Both the position numbers and the translations under genes were made by a program. 64,000 bases of DNA from Paenibacillus pectinilyticus (GTDB taxonomy: Bacteria > Bacillota > Bacilli > Paenibacillales > NBRC-103111). Location: NCBI RefSeq assembly GCF_001700435.1, contig NZ_LYPC01000014.1, forward strand, positions 930,001 through 994,000, in the 5' to 3' direction. This document shows positions 51,904 to 60,764 of the stretch, piece after piece; position 1 is the first letter of the stretch; every line of letters begins with the position of its first letter. The notes below the pieces were generated by a model that had not been told where the DNA came from, did no database searches, and saw only the letters and a program-made list of their open reading frames with translations.

Positions 51904-53181
51904 ATGAAGAGGACAAAGACACTTGCACTCATGTTAGCGGCAGTAATTATGTTTGCGATTCCATCTCAAAGCTTTGCAGCAAATCCAGTAATGACCGTTA
52001 ATCTTGGTCAATCAACTGGAGCGCCGCTCCACGGTGCAAACGGTTTTCTGTACGGTTTGAAAGACAGTACCTCACTGAGCGACTCTTTGCTTACAGGCTT
52101 AAACAGTCTCGACATGACAGGTCAGATGGCGCCAGACGGGCTCCAACATGCTGGTGGTGACGCCTTCAAGGTGTCGGATCAATGGTTCCGCGCAGGCGGA
52201 AAATTTGTACAAATCTATATGCAGGATATCTATAAAGACTGGCCATATCCAACACGTAATATGACAGATTATTTAGCGAAAGTTACGACAATTGCGAACC
52301 AAGTTAAAGCTCACAAAGACCGTGCGAAGTTTCTGTACGTGCCTTTCAACGAACCAGATTGGATCTGGTACGGCACTTCAGGAACCAAACTGACAGACTT
52401 CAAAAACGATTGGAAAACGGTTTTTCAAAAAATACGCTCTATTGACTCTTCGGCCAAAATTGTCGGACCAAACTTTGAACATTATAACAGTGCAGCGTAC
52501 CGGGACTTCTATACGTTTGCTAAAGCGAACAATGTCCTTCCAGACTACACAAGCTGGCATGAACTCGATGATACAGTTGACACGTGGTATAACAGCTATA
52601 ATGATTATCGCAAAATTGAGAGTGACCTCGGCATATCAGCTCGTCCCATTACGATTAATGAGTATGCTAAATCAACCGGTGAGCTCGGTGTTCCAGGGAA
52701 ATTGCTGCAGTACATGGTTAGATTTGAGAATAGTAAGGTTCATGCGGGACTAGCTTTCTGGCAGCCAGAAGGTAGATTGGATGAGCTCTTAACGGCCAGC
52801 TACACCAAATCGGGTGCCTGGTACATGTACCAATGGTACGGAGGATTCACAGGAAATACCATCGCTGTAACACCGCCAACTCAGAATGGTCCAATGCAGG
52901 GCGTTGGCTTTTACGATAGTGGGAGAAAGTTGTCTGCTACGATTTTCGGCGGAGGCAGCGGAAGTTTAGATGTGAATTTAACCAATATTCCAGCGGCACT
53001 ACAGACGAGTGGAAAGACGACGATCGAGGTATGGGGCGTTGATAATTCCAATGGCGGCACTTCATCAGGCACGTATCGCTTATCTAGAGCAGCCTACACG
53101 GTTACGAATGGTTCTGTTAAAATCACAGTGAACAATATGAACGCTTCCTCGGCGTATCAAATCGTGATGCTGCCCCAATAA
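51904..53181 (+). CDS. Secreted GH39-like glycosidase without binding modules
   Basis: Secreted protein of 425 residues. The signal peptide MKRTKTLALMLAAVIMFAIP ends at SQSFAA. A TIM-barrel domain has general acid Glu150 in PFNEPDWIW and nucleophile-type Glu253 in ITINEYAKS, followed by a beta domain to the C-terminus. It is a diverged paralogue of the catalytic part of the protein at 27285 (shared GANGFLYGL/GSGFLYGL start, AKANNVLPDYTSWHE versus AKANNVLPNILDWHF). The ATG at 51904 follows TTGGAGGTTATTTTC. It is monocistronic between the repeat arrays and a strong terminator. Activity is not established. Confidence 0.78.
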   Translation: MKRTKTLALMLAAVIMFAIPSQSFAANPVMTVNLGQSTGAPLHGANGFLYGLKDSTSLSDSLLTGLNSLDMTGQMAPDGLQHAGGDAFKVSDQWFRAGGKFVQIYMQDIYKDWPYPTRNMTDYLAKVTTIANQVKAHKDRAKFLYVPFNEPDWIWYGTSGTKLTDFKNDWKTVFQKIRSIDSSAKIVGPNFEHYNSAAYRDFYTFAKANNVLPDYTSWHELDDTVDTWYNSYNDYRKIESDLGISARPITINEYAKSTGELGVPGKLLQYMVRFENSKVHAGLAFWQPEGRLDELLTASYTKSGAWYMYQWYGGFTGNTIAVTPPTQNGPMQGVGFYDSGRKLSATIFGGGSGSLDVNLTNIPAALQTSGKTTIEVWGVDNSNGGTSSGTYRLSRAAYTVTNGSVKITVNNMNASSAYQIVMLPQ

Positions 53182-53221
53182 GGCTATCTGAAATCAGGTA
53201 GGATGAGCTTCGATTTATTTG

Positions 53222-53263
53222 AAAAGCGGAAGGACAGAGAGTTTCTCTGGCTTCCGCTTTTTT
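53222..53263 (+). terminator. Rho-independent terminator after the GH39-like gene
   Basis: AAAAGCGGAAG pairs with CTTCCGCTTTT with an inner CAGAGA/TCTCTG stem, followed by a T run. Confidence 0.93.
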
Positions 53264-53360
53264 GCATGATCTTCAGTTCATGGTTCTTCGTTCCATTTAC
53301 ATTAGATCTCGACTTCTTCGCCTCATATACATCCATTACTATAAATCTAAATATCGTCTG

Positions 53361-53389
53361 TTAATTAAACTACTTCTCTATATTATAAT
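53361..53389 (+). promoter_or_regulatory. Candidate promoter of the GH5 gene
   Basis: TTAATT (53361-53366), 17 bases, TATAAT (53384-53389). The -35 match is weak. The resulting leader would be about 145 bases long. Confidence 0.35.
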
Positions 53390-53505
53390 TGGAAACAGTC
53401 AGATGAAATTAACCCATGTTGTAACTTGCAGCAGATGAGAAAGAATAAAAGGAGGTTTCAAATTTATCGTAATGGTTAACGTAAAATTGTGTTACAGCCC
53501 AGTTA

Positions 53506-53519
53506 TGTAAGCGCATACT
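53506..53519. promoter_or_regulatory. cre-like site before the GH5 gene
   Basis: TGTAAGCGCATACT matches all fixed cre positions except the last base. It overlaps the region just upstream of the ribosome binding site (AAAGGAGGG), so it would act as a road-block site. Confidence 0.5.
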
Positions 53520-53540
53520 TCAAAGGAGGGTAATTAAAAA

Positions 53541-55655
53541 ATGAAAAAAATGTTAGCTCTGTTCTTAGCTTTAACGTTGATGATGACATTGTCCGTGATG
53601 TTCGTTCCAACACCTGCAAAGGCGAGTCCAACTGATTTTGTCACAAGAAGCGATCGGTACTTCATGCTAAATGGAGAGAAGTTTTATTATGGCGGCGATA
53701 ATTTATATTACCTGGGCTTAACACCGGATCAAACGCGAGTAAATAACATATTGGCAGCAGAACAAGCCAAAGGCATTAAAGTAATGAGGATCTGGGCCTT
53801 CAACAATCGTCCAGATGATGGCATTCAAACCTCGCTAGGCGTATACAATGAAACGAACTTCAAGCAATTAGACTATGCGTTGTCCCGTGCAAGAGTTTAT
53901 GGAATTCGTTTAATTATGACGATGGTAAACAATTGGAACGATTATAATGGGATGCAATGGTACGTGGATTCTCGTCTAGGAACGGGGCAGCCACAATATA
54001 AATTTTATTCTGATACAGCGGTTAAACAAGATTTTAAAAACTATATCAGTACGATGTTAAACCGCACGAATACGTACACAGGAGTTAAGTACAAGGATGA
54101 TCCCTACGTATTTGCTTGGGAGCTTGCGAATGAGCCTCGTAACCAGTCCCTTCCAACGAATGATAATGGCGATATGATGCTGAATTGGATTAATGAGATG
54201 GGTGCTTACATCAAAGGGATTGATCCCAATCATATGCTGGCCACAGGTGAAGAAGGCTTTAAATATGGCGGTACACAAGGCGGGGAGCCAGATGCCGGCG
54301 GGGACAATGTGGATTTTAACCGTGACATTATGAGTCCTTATATTGACTTCGGGACGATCCATGTGTATCCGCAAAACTGGGGAGCACGCGATGATGCATG
54401 GGTGAACTATTACCTGACCGACCGTGCGAATATTGCACATAATACCGCACATAAGCCAATGATCGTGGAGGAGTATGGTGTTGAAACAAGTGATGCGGCC
54501 TACGGCGGCAGGGATGCGCGATTCACGAACTGGCATAATTATGCGACAGCAGCCGATTACGATGGCATTATGGTATGGCAAATGGAGGATTTCACGAACA
54601 GTTCCTTCAGCTTCGATTTCGGTACGAGTTCAGCGACCTTAATACAGAATATGGCTGCGGTTCAAAATAATAAATCGGACAGCACGACTTCTCCGCCTAC
54701 GCAAGGCATAATCGATCTCTCCAACACATCAACTTCTGGTTCTTCGTTTGGCCGTAATGATACTGATCAGAAGAAGCGGTATGAAACGTTTACAGCAACG
54801 AATTTATCCCAAATTACAAGCTTGGATCTACGAATAAAAGCCGACAATGGCGTGCCAAGTAATCTAATTGTGGAATTGTACAATACGAGTAGTAACATGC
54901 CAACTGGCTCTCCTTTGGCGTCTGCCCAAGTAGCTGGCTCCTCTATTCCTGCCTCATTTGGTACAGTGAATGTACCTTTAACGTATTCGGGACTAGTCAG
55001 TGGGACGAAATATGCCGTTGTGGTTACTCAGGCGACATTATCGAACTCCTCCTTCTATGAGTGGGCAGTGTCAACAGGTAGCAGCAGCACAGAATTCGGC
55101 AAATATACGACAACTTGGGTAGATGATTCAGCTGTGGGCGATGGTTCGCTAAAAATCTACGTCTCTGGCACAACGGCTCCAAGTCAAAGCAGCATTGATC
55201 TTTCAAATACATCCACCAACGGTTCTTCGTTTGGTCGAAACGATTCGGATCAGAAGCGACGTTATGAAACCTTCACTGCCACGAATTTACCGAAGATAAC
55301 GAGTGTAGATTTGCGACTCAAAGCAGATGGCGGTGTACCCAGCAATTTGATCGTTGAACTGTACAATACGAGTGGCAATATGCCGACGGGGTCACCACTT
55401 GCTTCGATACAGGTTGCAGGAAGTTCGATCCCAGCTTCCTTCGGTACCGTGAATGTTCCCTTGACCTTTAATGGCCTCGTCAGTGGCACAAAGTATGCGG
55501 TTGCGGTCAGTCAGGTGACACTGTCTAATACGACTTTTTATGAGTGGGCTGTTGCGACCGGAAGCAGTGCCAATGATTTTGGCAAATACACCACGACGTG
55601 GGTAGACGATTCTGCGAGTGGTGACGGTTCAGTTAAAATAAACGTGTCCAATTAA
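53541..55655 (+). CDS. Secreted GH5 mannanase-like glycosidase with two C-terminal repeats
   Basis: Secreted enzyme of 704 residues. The signal peptide MKKMLALFLALTLMMTL ends at PAKAS. The catalytic TIM barrel (about 33-375) starts TRSDRYFMLNGEKFYYGG, as in GH5 mannanases, with general acid Glu198 in WELANEPRN and nucleophile Glu311 in EEYGVE, and WQMED at the last strand. Two tandem copies of an about 155-residue beta domain follow (about 390-545 and 550-704), each beginning IDLSNTST.GSSFGRND and ending TTTWVDDSA.GDGS. This resembles the choice-of-anchor type of domains. The ATG follows AAAGGAGGGTAATTAAAAA. Beta-mannan is the likeliest substrate; specificity is inferred. Confidence 0.83.
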   Translation: MKKMLALFLALTLMMTLSVMFVPTPAKASPTDFVTRSDRYFMLNGEKFYYGGDNLYYLGLTPDQTRVNNILAAEQAKGIKVMRIWAFNNRPDDGIQTSLGVYNETNFKQLDYALSRARVYGIRLIMTMVNNWNDYNGMQWYVDSRLGTGQPQYKFYSDTAVKQDFKNYISTMLNRTNTYTGVKYKDDPYVFAWELANEPRNQSLPTNDNGDMMLNWINEMGAYIKGIDPNHMLATGEEGFKYGGTQGGEPDAGGDNVDFNRDIMSPYIDFGTIHVYPQNWGARDDAWVNYYLTDRANIAHNTAHKPMIVEEYGVETSDAAYGGRDARFTNWHNYATAADYDGIMVWQMEDFTNSSFSFDFGTSSATLIQNMAAVQNNKSDSTTSPPTQGIIDLSNTSTSGSSFGRNDTDQKKRYETFTATNLSQITSLDLRIKADNGVPSNLIVELYNTSSNMPTGSPLASAQVAGSSIPASFGTVNVPLTYSGLVSGTKYAVVVTQATLSNSSFYEWAVSTGSSSTEFGKYTTTWVDDSAVGDGSLKIYVSGTTAPSQSSIDLSNTSTNGSSFGRNDSDQKRRYETFTATNLPKITSVDLRLKADGGVPSNLIVELYNTSGNMPTGSPLASIQVAGSSIPASFGTVNVPLTFNGLVSGTKYAVAVSQVTLSNTTFYEWAVATGSSANDFGKYTTTWVDDSASGDGSVKINVSN

Positions 55656-55660
55656 TAAAC

Positions 55661-55702
55661 ACCTGGAAAAGGCTGTGGTTCTTACACATAGCCTTTTTCA
55701 GG
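55661..55702 (+). terminator. Rho-independent terminator after the GH5 gene
   Basis: CCTGGAAAAGGCTGTG pairs with CACATAGCCTTTTTCAGG around a 7-base loop; the T run lies in the descending arm. Confidence 0.8.
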
Positions 55703-55740
55703 TTATGCCTGTGTAACATAGGTGACTAGCGATATTTCTC

Positions 55741-55769
55741 CTTAAACACAGCCGTTTATTTTGTATAAT
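55741..55769 (+). promoter_or_regulatory. Candidate promoter of module C sensor genes
   Basis: TATAAT at 55764-55769 after TTTG, with only a poor -35 (CTTAAA, 17-bp spacer). The ribosome binding site begins 24 bp downstream. Confidence 0.4.
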
Positions 55770-55808
55770 AAAGTAACAGTCTTACAAGGCGAAAGGAGCT
55801 CCACGCGA

Positions 55809-57662
55809 ATGTTCGAACGGCAAATAGGAAATCGTACGCATAGGAATCGAATGTGGATGATGTTAATGAATAGCAGCATGGAGAAGAAGCTCATTTTGGT
55901 GTTTATTTTACTGGTCATTATTCCAATCACTGGGATCAGTTACGTCTCCTATCAAAATTATGACAAGTCGATTGAGTCCAATTCCATTGACTATGTAAAT
56001 GAGTTGTCTGCCCAGTTGATGTCAAAATTAGATGATTACATCGCAGATATGAAAACGATTGCAACCATCCCCTTGTATTCGAGCTGGCCATCGAATGGAC
56101 TGCAAAATTTATTGGAGGATCCAGAACTCGACCTTCAGAAAGAACGTGAAATCGACGATTACATCCAATTGCTGAGCACGTTTAAAAAGGGCACGGATTC
56201 CATTTATATTTTCGATAATTTCGGTAATATTTTCTTTAAAATCAACAATGAAGGTCTGCGTAAGGATATTAAGGAACGTCGAGAAGAGTGGCAGAACTTG
56301 GCAAGGAGTTCGAAAGCTCAGCCCGTAGTGTTACTTAGTACGAAAGAAATCTCATCGACTGCGAATTCTAGATATGTGTTTAGCATTATTGAGGATATTA
56401 AGAATACCACCACCATGGAGTCGGTTGGCACGATTGTGATTGATACGAATGTGAATGTGATTGAAAAAGAAGTGAAGGGGTTAGACGCTGTAACGAAAGG
56501 GAAGACCCTCGTCATCGATGAGCAGAATAATGTGATATTTGACTCGACCAAACAATTGCTAACGAAGAATCTCTCTGACGATCCGGCTGTTCAGAAGGCT
56601 GTCGGGAAGCAGGGGGATTTTAAAATAACGATTAATAATGAAACATTTATTTGTACCTATTTGCAATCGGAAGAGACGAATTGGAAAACGATTGTGTATA
56701 TACCTGTGCATTACTTATCTAAAACAGCGGCAGTAACCAAAAATTTTGCCATCATAGCTACGACCTTAGTCGTCGTACTTGCCTTATGTATCTCGTTCTA
56801 CTTCTCTAGTGCCATTACCAATCCGCTGCGTAGACTAACCAAATTGATGAAGAAAATACAAGAAGGTGACTGGAATGTCCGGTTTCATGTGACGTACAAG
56901 GATGAAGTCGGTGTGCTGGGGAATACCTTCAACACGATGATTAAGCGCATGAAAGAACTGATCGAAGAAATTCATCAAACGAATATTCGAAAGCGAGTGG
57001 CGGAGATGGAAGCTTTTCAAAGTCAGATCAACCCGCATTTCATCTATAATACGCTGGAGACGATCCGCATGACAGCCTTACTCAACGATGATAGTGAGGT
57101 ATCGGATATGATCTATGTTTTAGGTAATATGATGGGCTATAGCATCAATCGAGGTAATGAAATGGTCACTATTCGGGAGGAAATCGAGCACTTAGGGCAT
57201 TATATGCAGCTCCAAAATTACCGCTTTGACAATAAATTCGATTTTCAAGTCACGATTCCCGAGAGTGTTTACACGTTTCGGATGATCAAATTAATTTTTC
57301 AACCGATTGTGGAAAATGCCATCTTTCACGGCTTGGAAAAGAAAAAGAGTGATTGCCGCATTTCGGTTTCGGCCACCTTGGATCAGGGAACAGCTGTCTT
57401 CGTCGTTGCAGATAACGGCATAGGGATGGATGAATTGACCTTGCAGCGGCTCCGCAGGCAAATTAATGAGGATCATTATGATCAGGTTTCGAAGCATAAA
57501 ATCGGCTTAAGGAACGTTCATCAACGGATCAAGCTTCAGTATGGGCCTGCCTATGGCCTTGTGATCAACAGCCAACAGCAGGTGGGGACCACCGTTACAT
57601 TTTCGCTGCCAATTGGACTATTAGAGGAGGGCTACAGAGATGAAGATAGCCATCGTGGATGA
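55809..57662 (+). CDS. YesM-type sensor histidine kinase (module C)
   Basis: Membrane sensor kinase of 617 residues. First helix at about 27-47 (KLILVFILLVIIPITGISYVS), extracytoplasmic Cache-like domain to about 313, second helix at about 315-337 (IIATTLVVVLALCISFYFSSAI), HAMP linker (MKKIQEGDWNVRF), then His_kinase with His410 in QINPHFIYNTLE and HATPase_c with QPIVENAIFHG, DNGIGM and GLRNVHQRIKL. The ATG at 55809 was chosen because AAAGGAGCTCCACGCG precedes it. The 3' end overlaps the regulator gene by 23 bases. Confidence 0.94.
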   Translation: MFERQIGNRTHRNRMWMMLMNSSMEKKLILVFILLVIIPITGISYVSYQNYDKSIESNSIDYVNELSAQLMSKLDDYIADMKTIATIPLYSSWPSNGLQNLLEDPELDLQKEREIDDYIQLLSTFKKGTDSIYIFDNFGNIFFKINNEGLRKDIKERREEWQNLARSSKAQPVVLLSTKEISSTANSRYVFSIIEDIKNTTTMESVGTIVIDTNVNVIEKEVKGLDAVTKGKTLVIDEQNNVIFDSTKQLLTKNLSDDPAVQKAVGKQGDFKITINNETFICTYLQSEETNWKTIVYIPVHYLSKTAAVTKNFAIIATTLVVVLALCISFYFSSAITNPLRRLTKLMKKIQEGDWNVRFHVTYKDEVGVLGNTFNTMIKRMKELIEEIHQTNIRKRVAEMEAFQSQINPHFIYNTLETIRMTALLNDDSEVSDMIYVLGNMMGYSINRGNEMVTIREEIEHLGHYMQLQNYRFDNKFDFQVTIPESVYTFRMIKLIFQPIVENAIFHGLEKKKSDCRISVSATLDQGTAVFVVADNGIGMDELTLQRLRRQINEDHYDQVSKHKIGLRNVHQRIKLQYGPAYGLVINSQQQVGTTVTFSLPIGLLEEGYRDEDSHRG

Positions 57663-58371
57663 TGAATCAAAAATTCGGTTAGGGTTGGCCAAAATGATTG
57701 AGCAAGCGAGCCCGCATTATAACATAAACGGTAGTTACTCTGATGGAGACGAGGCGCTGCGCGAACTGAAAACGAACATGGTAGATGTGCTGATTACGGA
57801 TATTCGAATGCCTTCGATGGATGGACTGCAGTTGATTGAGCACCTTCGGGGGTTGAATCCTGATCTCAGAATCATTATTTTAAGTGGTTTCCGTGACTTT
57901 GATTACGCGCGAACGGCTTTGCGAAGCGGGGTTGAAGACTATTTGATGAAGCCAGTCAATCGGGAAGAACTGTATCGATTACTGGAGAAATTGGCGAAAA
58001 GTTTGCCACAATCCCTCGTATCAGGCGCTGAGCAGACCGGCCAGAGTCGCATTGTCTCCCTTATTGTGAAGGAGATTGAAGAAACGTATTATCAAGAATT
58101 TGATTTGGCGTCATTTTCGGATAAAGCGGGTCTTAATCCGAATTACATCCGACAATTATTCAAGCAGCACCGTGGACAATCCATTACAGACTTTGTCATG
58201 CATTTTCGTGTGGAGAAAGCCAAAGAGTTACTGAAATACAACCTAGAGCTCAAAATATACGAAGTCGGTGAGCATGTCGGCTATCTGGATTCGGTATATT
58301 TCAACCGTTTATTTAAGAAGATCGTTGGCATGACGCCAAAGGAATATAAGGAAAGCATTCGTTTGATTTAA
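57640..58371 (+). CDS. YesN-type response regulator, REC plus AraC HTH (module C)
   Basis: A 243-residue response regulator. The receiver domain has VDDESKI, phospho-acceptor Asp54 in ITDIRMPSMDG and VEDYLMKPV. The AraC domain (about 145-243) has FDLASFSDKAGLNPNYIRQLF and VGYLDSVYFNRLFKKIVG. AGAGGAGGGCTACAGAG precedes the ATG, inside the kinase gene. It should be phosphorylated by the kinase at 55809 and act on the binding-protein promoter 60 bp after its stop. Confidence 0.94.
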   Translation: MKIAIVDDESKIRLGLAKMIEQASPHYNINGSYSDGDEALRELKTNMVDVLITDIRMPSMDGLQLIEHLRGLNPDLRIIILSGFRDFDYARTALRSGVEDYLMKPVNREELYRLLEKLAKSLPQSLVSGAEQTGQSRIVSLIVKEIEETYYQEFDLASFSDKAGLNPNYIRQLFKQHRGQSITDFVMHFRVEKAKELLKYNLELKIYEVGEHVGYLDSVYFNRLFKKIVGMTPKEYKESIRLI

Positions 58372-58408
58372 AAACTTCATTGAAGACTATAAATATGAAT
58401 CGGGTTAC

Positions 58409-58437
58409 TTTTGACGATCGTTCCAATTTTTTATAAT
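58409..58437 (+). promoter_or_regulatory. Promoter of the module C transport operon
   Basis: TATAAT at 58432-58437; TTTTGA at 58409 gives a 17-bp spacer, or TTGACG at 58411 a 15-bp spacer. The cre site starts 6 bp after the -10 box. Confidence 0.6.
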
Positions 58438-58442
58438 TAAAT

Positions 58443-58456
58443 TGCAAGCGATTACA
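58443..58456. promoter_or_regulatory. cre site at the module C operon start
   Basis: TGCAAGCGATTACA fits the cre consensus TGNAANCGNWNNCA at every fixed position. It covers the expected transcription start, so binding of CcpA would block initiation when preferred sugars are present. Confidence 0.78.
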
Positions 58457-58487
58457 AGACAACTACATACACGAAGGGGAAATGAAA

Positions 58488-59804
58488 ATGAAAAAATGGT
58501 TAACACATTCCATGGGACTTGTTATGGTCATGTCCGTGTTCGCAGGTTGCTCTTCGAAGACGGAAACAGCAGCAACGGTTTCTCCAGCTGCACAAAGTAC
58601 GGCAGCTGCGACAACGACTGCGGCACAAGCTACGACAAAACCCGAAGATAAGATCAGCGGGAAAATTACCTTTCTCAATCACCGCACAGATATTGCCGAA
58701 ACCAAGATGAAAGACTACATCGCCGCTTTCAAAAAGCTGTATCCAAACGCAGATGTAGAGAATGAAGCCGTCAAAGACGAGAGCAATATCGTCAAGGTTC
58801 GCGCCGCATCACAGCAGCTGCCTGACGTAGTCTTCGTGGGTGGAGATGCCATGAAGCCGCAGAATTATCCAGACTATTTTGTCCCACTCGATGATCTTGG
58901 TCTGAATGGTAAAGTGTACTTCGAGGACTCATTTAAGGTGAATGGCAAATTGTACGGCATATCGAGCGGAGGGTCCATCACAGGGGTATTGTATAACAAA
59001 AAGGCTTTCGAAAGCGCTGGAATTACCTCCGTTCCCAAAACATTAGATGAGTTCTATGCGGATTGTGAAAAGCTAAAGAGTAAGGGGATTGTCCCTGTTG
59101 CGACGAATTTCAAGGATAAGTGGCCTTTATCCCAATATGAAGTTTTGGCCCAATCGATTGCTGGTGATGCCTTAATTATGGATAAATTGGCTGTATCGGA
59201 TGCGCCCTTTACGTTAGATTCTTCCTATGGCAAAGCGTTAACGATTCTTCGGACTTTAGCGGATAAAAAATATACGGAAAGCGACCTCTTCTCGACAAAT
59301 TGGGAGGCTTCCAAGAAAGATTTGGCTACAGGTAAATTTGCAATGGCAGTTCTAGGCAACTGGGCGATTCCTCAAATTATTGAGAATGGGGCTCAACCAG
59401 ATGATATCGGATTTTTCCCAATGCCCGTCGATAACAACGGTACTTTGGTGAGTCCAATTGGATCCGATGCGGCATTAGTCGTTAGTAAAACAAGTAAAAA
59501 TATCGAAACAGCGAAAGCGTTTGTGAAATTCTTTATTGAGCAATCCGGTTATGCGAACGATTCCGGCTTCGTGCCTCCGATCAAATCCGAACAGCCGAAA
59601 CTGAAGCAATTAGCAGATTTTATGAACGGCACGAAAATGCTGGAAAGCTCGCCGACCAAAGATTACACGAATCAGGTTTCGAATAAGGCGCAATTTGCAT
59701 TCCCGGATTTAGCCCAAGAGTTCATGACAACCAAAGATCAACAATCGGTCCTCGATAAATTCAATAAGAAGTGGGCTGCTGCGCGTAAAACAGTTACACA
59801 ATAA
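58488..59804 (+). CDS. Sugar-binding lipoprotein (module C)
   Basis: Extracellular solute-binding protein of 438 residues from ATG 58488 (ATG 58482 lies too near GAAGGGGA). The signal peptide ends at lipobox VFAGC with Cys21, followed by an Ala/Thr-rich linker to about residue 48. The mature part ISGKITFLNHRTDIAETKMKDYI and the later GNWAIPQIIENG are typical of family 1 sugar-binding proteins. It is preceded by a promoter and a cre site and followed by a hairpin and two permeases. The ligand may be an alpha-galactoside, given the GH36-type enzyme downstream (inference). Confidence 0.93.
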   Translation: MKKWLTHSMGLVMVMSVFAGCSSKTETAATVSPAAQSTAAATTTAAQATTKPEDKISGKITFLNHRTDIAETKMKDYIAAFKKLYPNADVENEAVKDESNIVKVRAASQQLPDVVFVGGDAMKPQNYPDYFVPLDDLGLNGKVYFEDSFKVNGKLYGISSGGSITGVLYNKKAFESAGITSVPKTLDEFYADCEKLKSKGIVPVATNFKDKWPLSQYEVLAQSIAGDALIMDKLAVSDAPFTLDSSYGKALTILRTLADKKYTESDLFSTNWEASKKDLATGKFAMAVLGNWAIPQIIENGAQPDDIGFFPMPVDNNGTLVSPIGSDAALVVSKTSKNIETAKAFVKFFIEQSGYANDSGFVPPIKSEQPKLKQLADFMNGTKMLESSPTKDYTNQVSNKAQFAFPDLAQEFMTTKDQQSVLDKFNKKWAAARKTVTQ

Positions 59805-59819
59805 TCCTTACATGTTAGC

Positions 59820-59856
59820 GGGGGAGCAATCATCACGACGTTGACGGACCTCCCCC
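59820..59856 (+). promoter_or_regulatory. Hairpin between binding-protein and permease genes (module C)
   Basis: GGGGGAG and CTCCCCC pair around a 23-base loop, followed by TTATTCC. It occupies the same place as the hairpins in modules A and B. Confidence 0.6.
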
Positions 59857-59884
59857 TTATTCCGAATGACAGAAGGTGAGGCGC

Positions 59885-60763
59885 ATGAGCCTTAGCTATA
59901 AAGCTCAGAAAAAGATCATTTTAATTACATTTATGCTGATTCCACTTGCGCTCCTGCTCACATTTTCGTACTACCCTGCCTTGGATCTTGTTTACTTGAG
60001 TATGACATCATGGGATGGCGTAAGTCCTACGAAGCTTTGGGTTGGCTTTCAAAATTATACCGAACTATTCTCGGACCCGATGATTTTCAGCATTTTTGCT
60101 CATAATTTAGCTTATGTGGCAGCTGGAATCGTGCAAGTTAGTCTAGCCTTATTTTTTGCAGTGCTCTTGAACACAAAGTTAAAAGGGAGAAATATATTTA
60201 AAGTTATTATTTTTCTGCCTTTTATAATGAATAGTGTGGCTGTCTCGTATATGTTCGGCTATTTGTATGATCCAGCAAGCGGCGCGCTCAATCTTGTCTT
60301 GGGGCATTTGGGCTTGTCCGATAAAGTGAATTGGCTAGGAAATCCGCATCTGGTGAACTTCTCCCTGGGTTTCATTAACATATGGCGGTTTACTGGATTT
60401 AATATGGTTATTTTCTTGGGTGCCCTGCAATCCATACCGAAGGAACTGTATGAAGCAGCGCAAATTGACGGGGCAAGCGCGATGCAGACATTTAGACGTA
60501 TTACTTTTCCAAGTATCGTATCGATCATTGAGGTGAATATGTTTCTTACAATTACCGGTGCAATGGAAGTATTCGAGCTTCCCTTTATTTTGACCAAGGG
60601 CGGACCGATCGGTTCAAGTGATACGTTTGTAACGAAAACGATTGAGATTGCCTTTACTTTCGGTAATTTCGGCTTAGCGTCAGCAATGGGCGTTGTGCTT
60701 CTTCTGATGGTAGGTATCATTGTTACACTTCAGAAAAAAATCATTTTGCGTGGGGGCGATTAG
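59885..60763 (+). CDS. Sugar ABC transporter permease, MalF-like (module C)
   Basis: Membrane subunit of 292 residues with about six helices. The EAA loop is EAAQIDGASAMQTFRRITFP, and LTKGGPIGSSDTFVTK lies near the C-terminus. The ATG at 59885 was chosen because AGAAGGTGAGGCGC precedes it. Its stop is directly followed by the second permease start (one base between). Confidence 0.92.
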   Translation: MSLSYKAQKKIILITFMLIPLALLLTFSYYPALDLVYLSMTSWDGVSPTKLWVGFQNYTELFSDPMIFSIFAHNLAYVAAGIVQVSLALFFAVLLNTKLKGRNIFKVIIFLPFIMNSVAVSYMFGYLYDPASGALNLVLGHLGLSDKVNWLGNPHLVNFSLGFINIWRFTGFNMVIFLGALQSIPKELYEAAQIDGASAMQTFRRITFPSIVSIIEVNMFLTITGAMEVFELPFILTKGGPIGSSDTFVTKTIEIAFTFGNFGLASAMGVVLLLMVGIIVTLQKKIILRGGD

Positions 60764-60764
60764 G

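Larger units (their letters stand above)
53182..53540. other. Intergenic region before the GH5 gene
   Basis: 359 bp with a strong terminator (53222-53263), a TATAAT-containing promoter candidate (53361-53389) and a cre-like site (53506-53519). No supportable gene. Confidence 0.7.

Noticed and set aside
54057-54581. 174-codon minus-strand frame opposite the GH5 gene
   Set aside because: It is antisense to the catalytic barrel coding sequence and has shadow-type composition.
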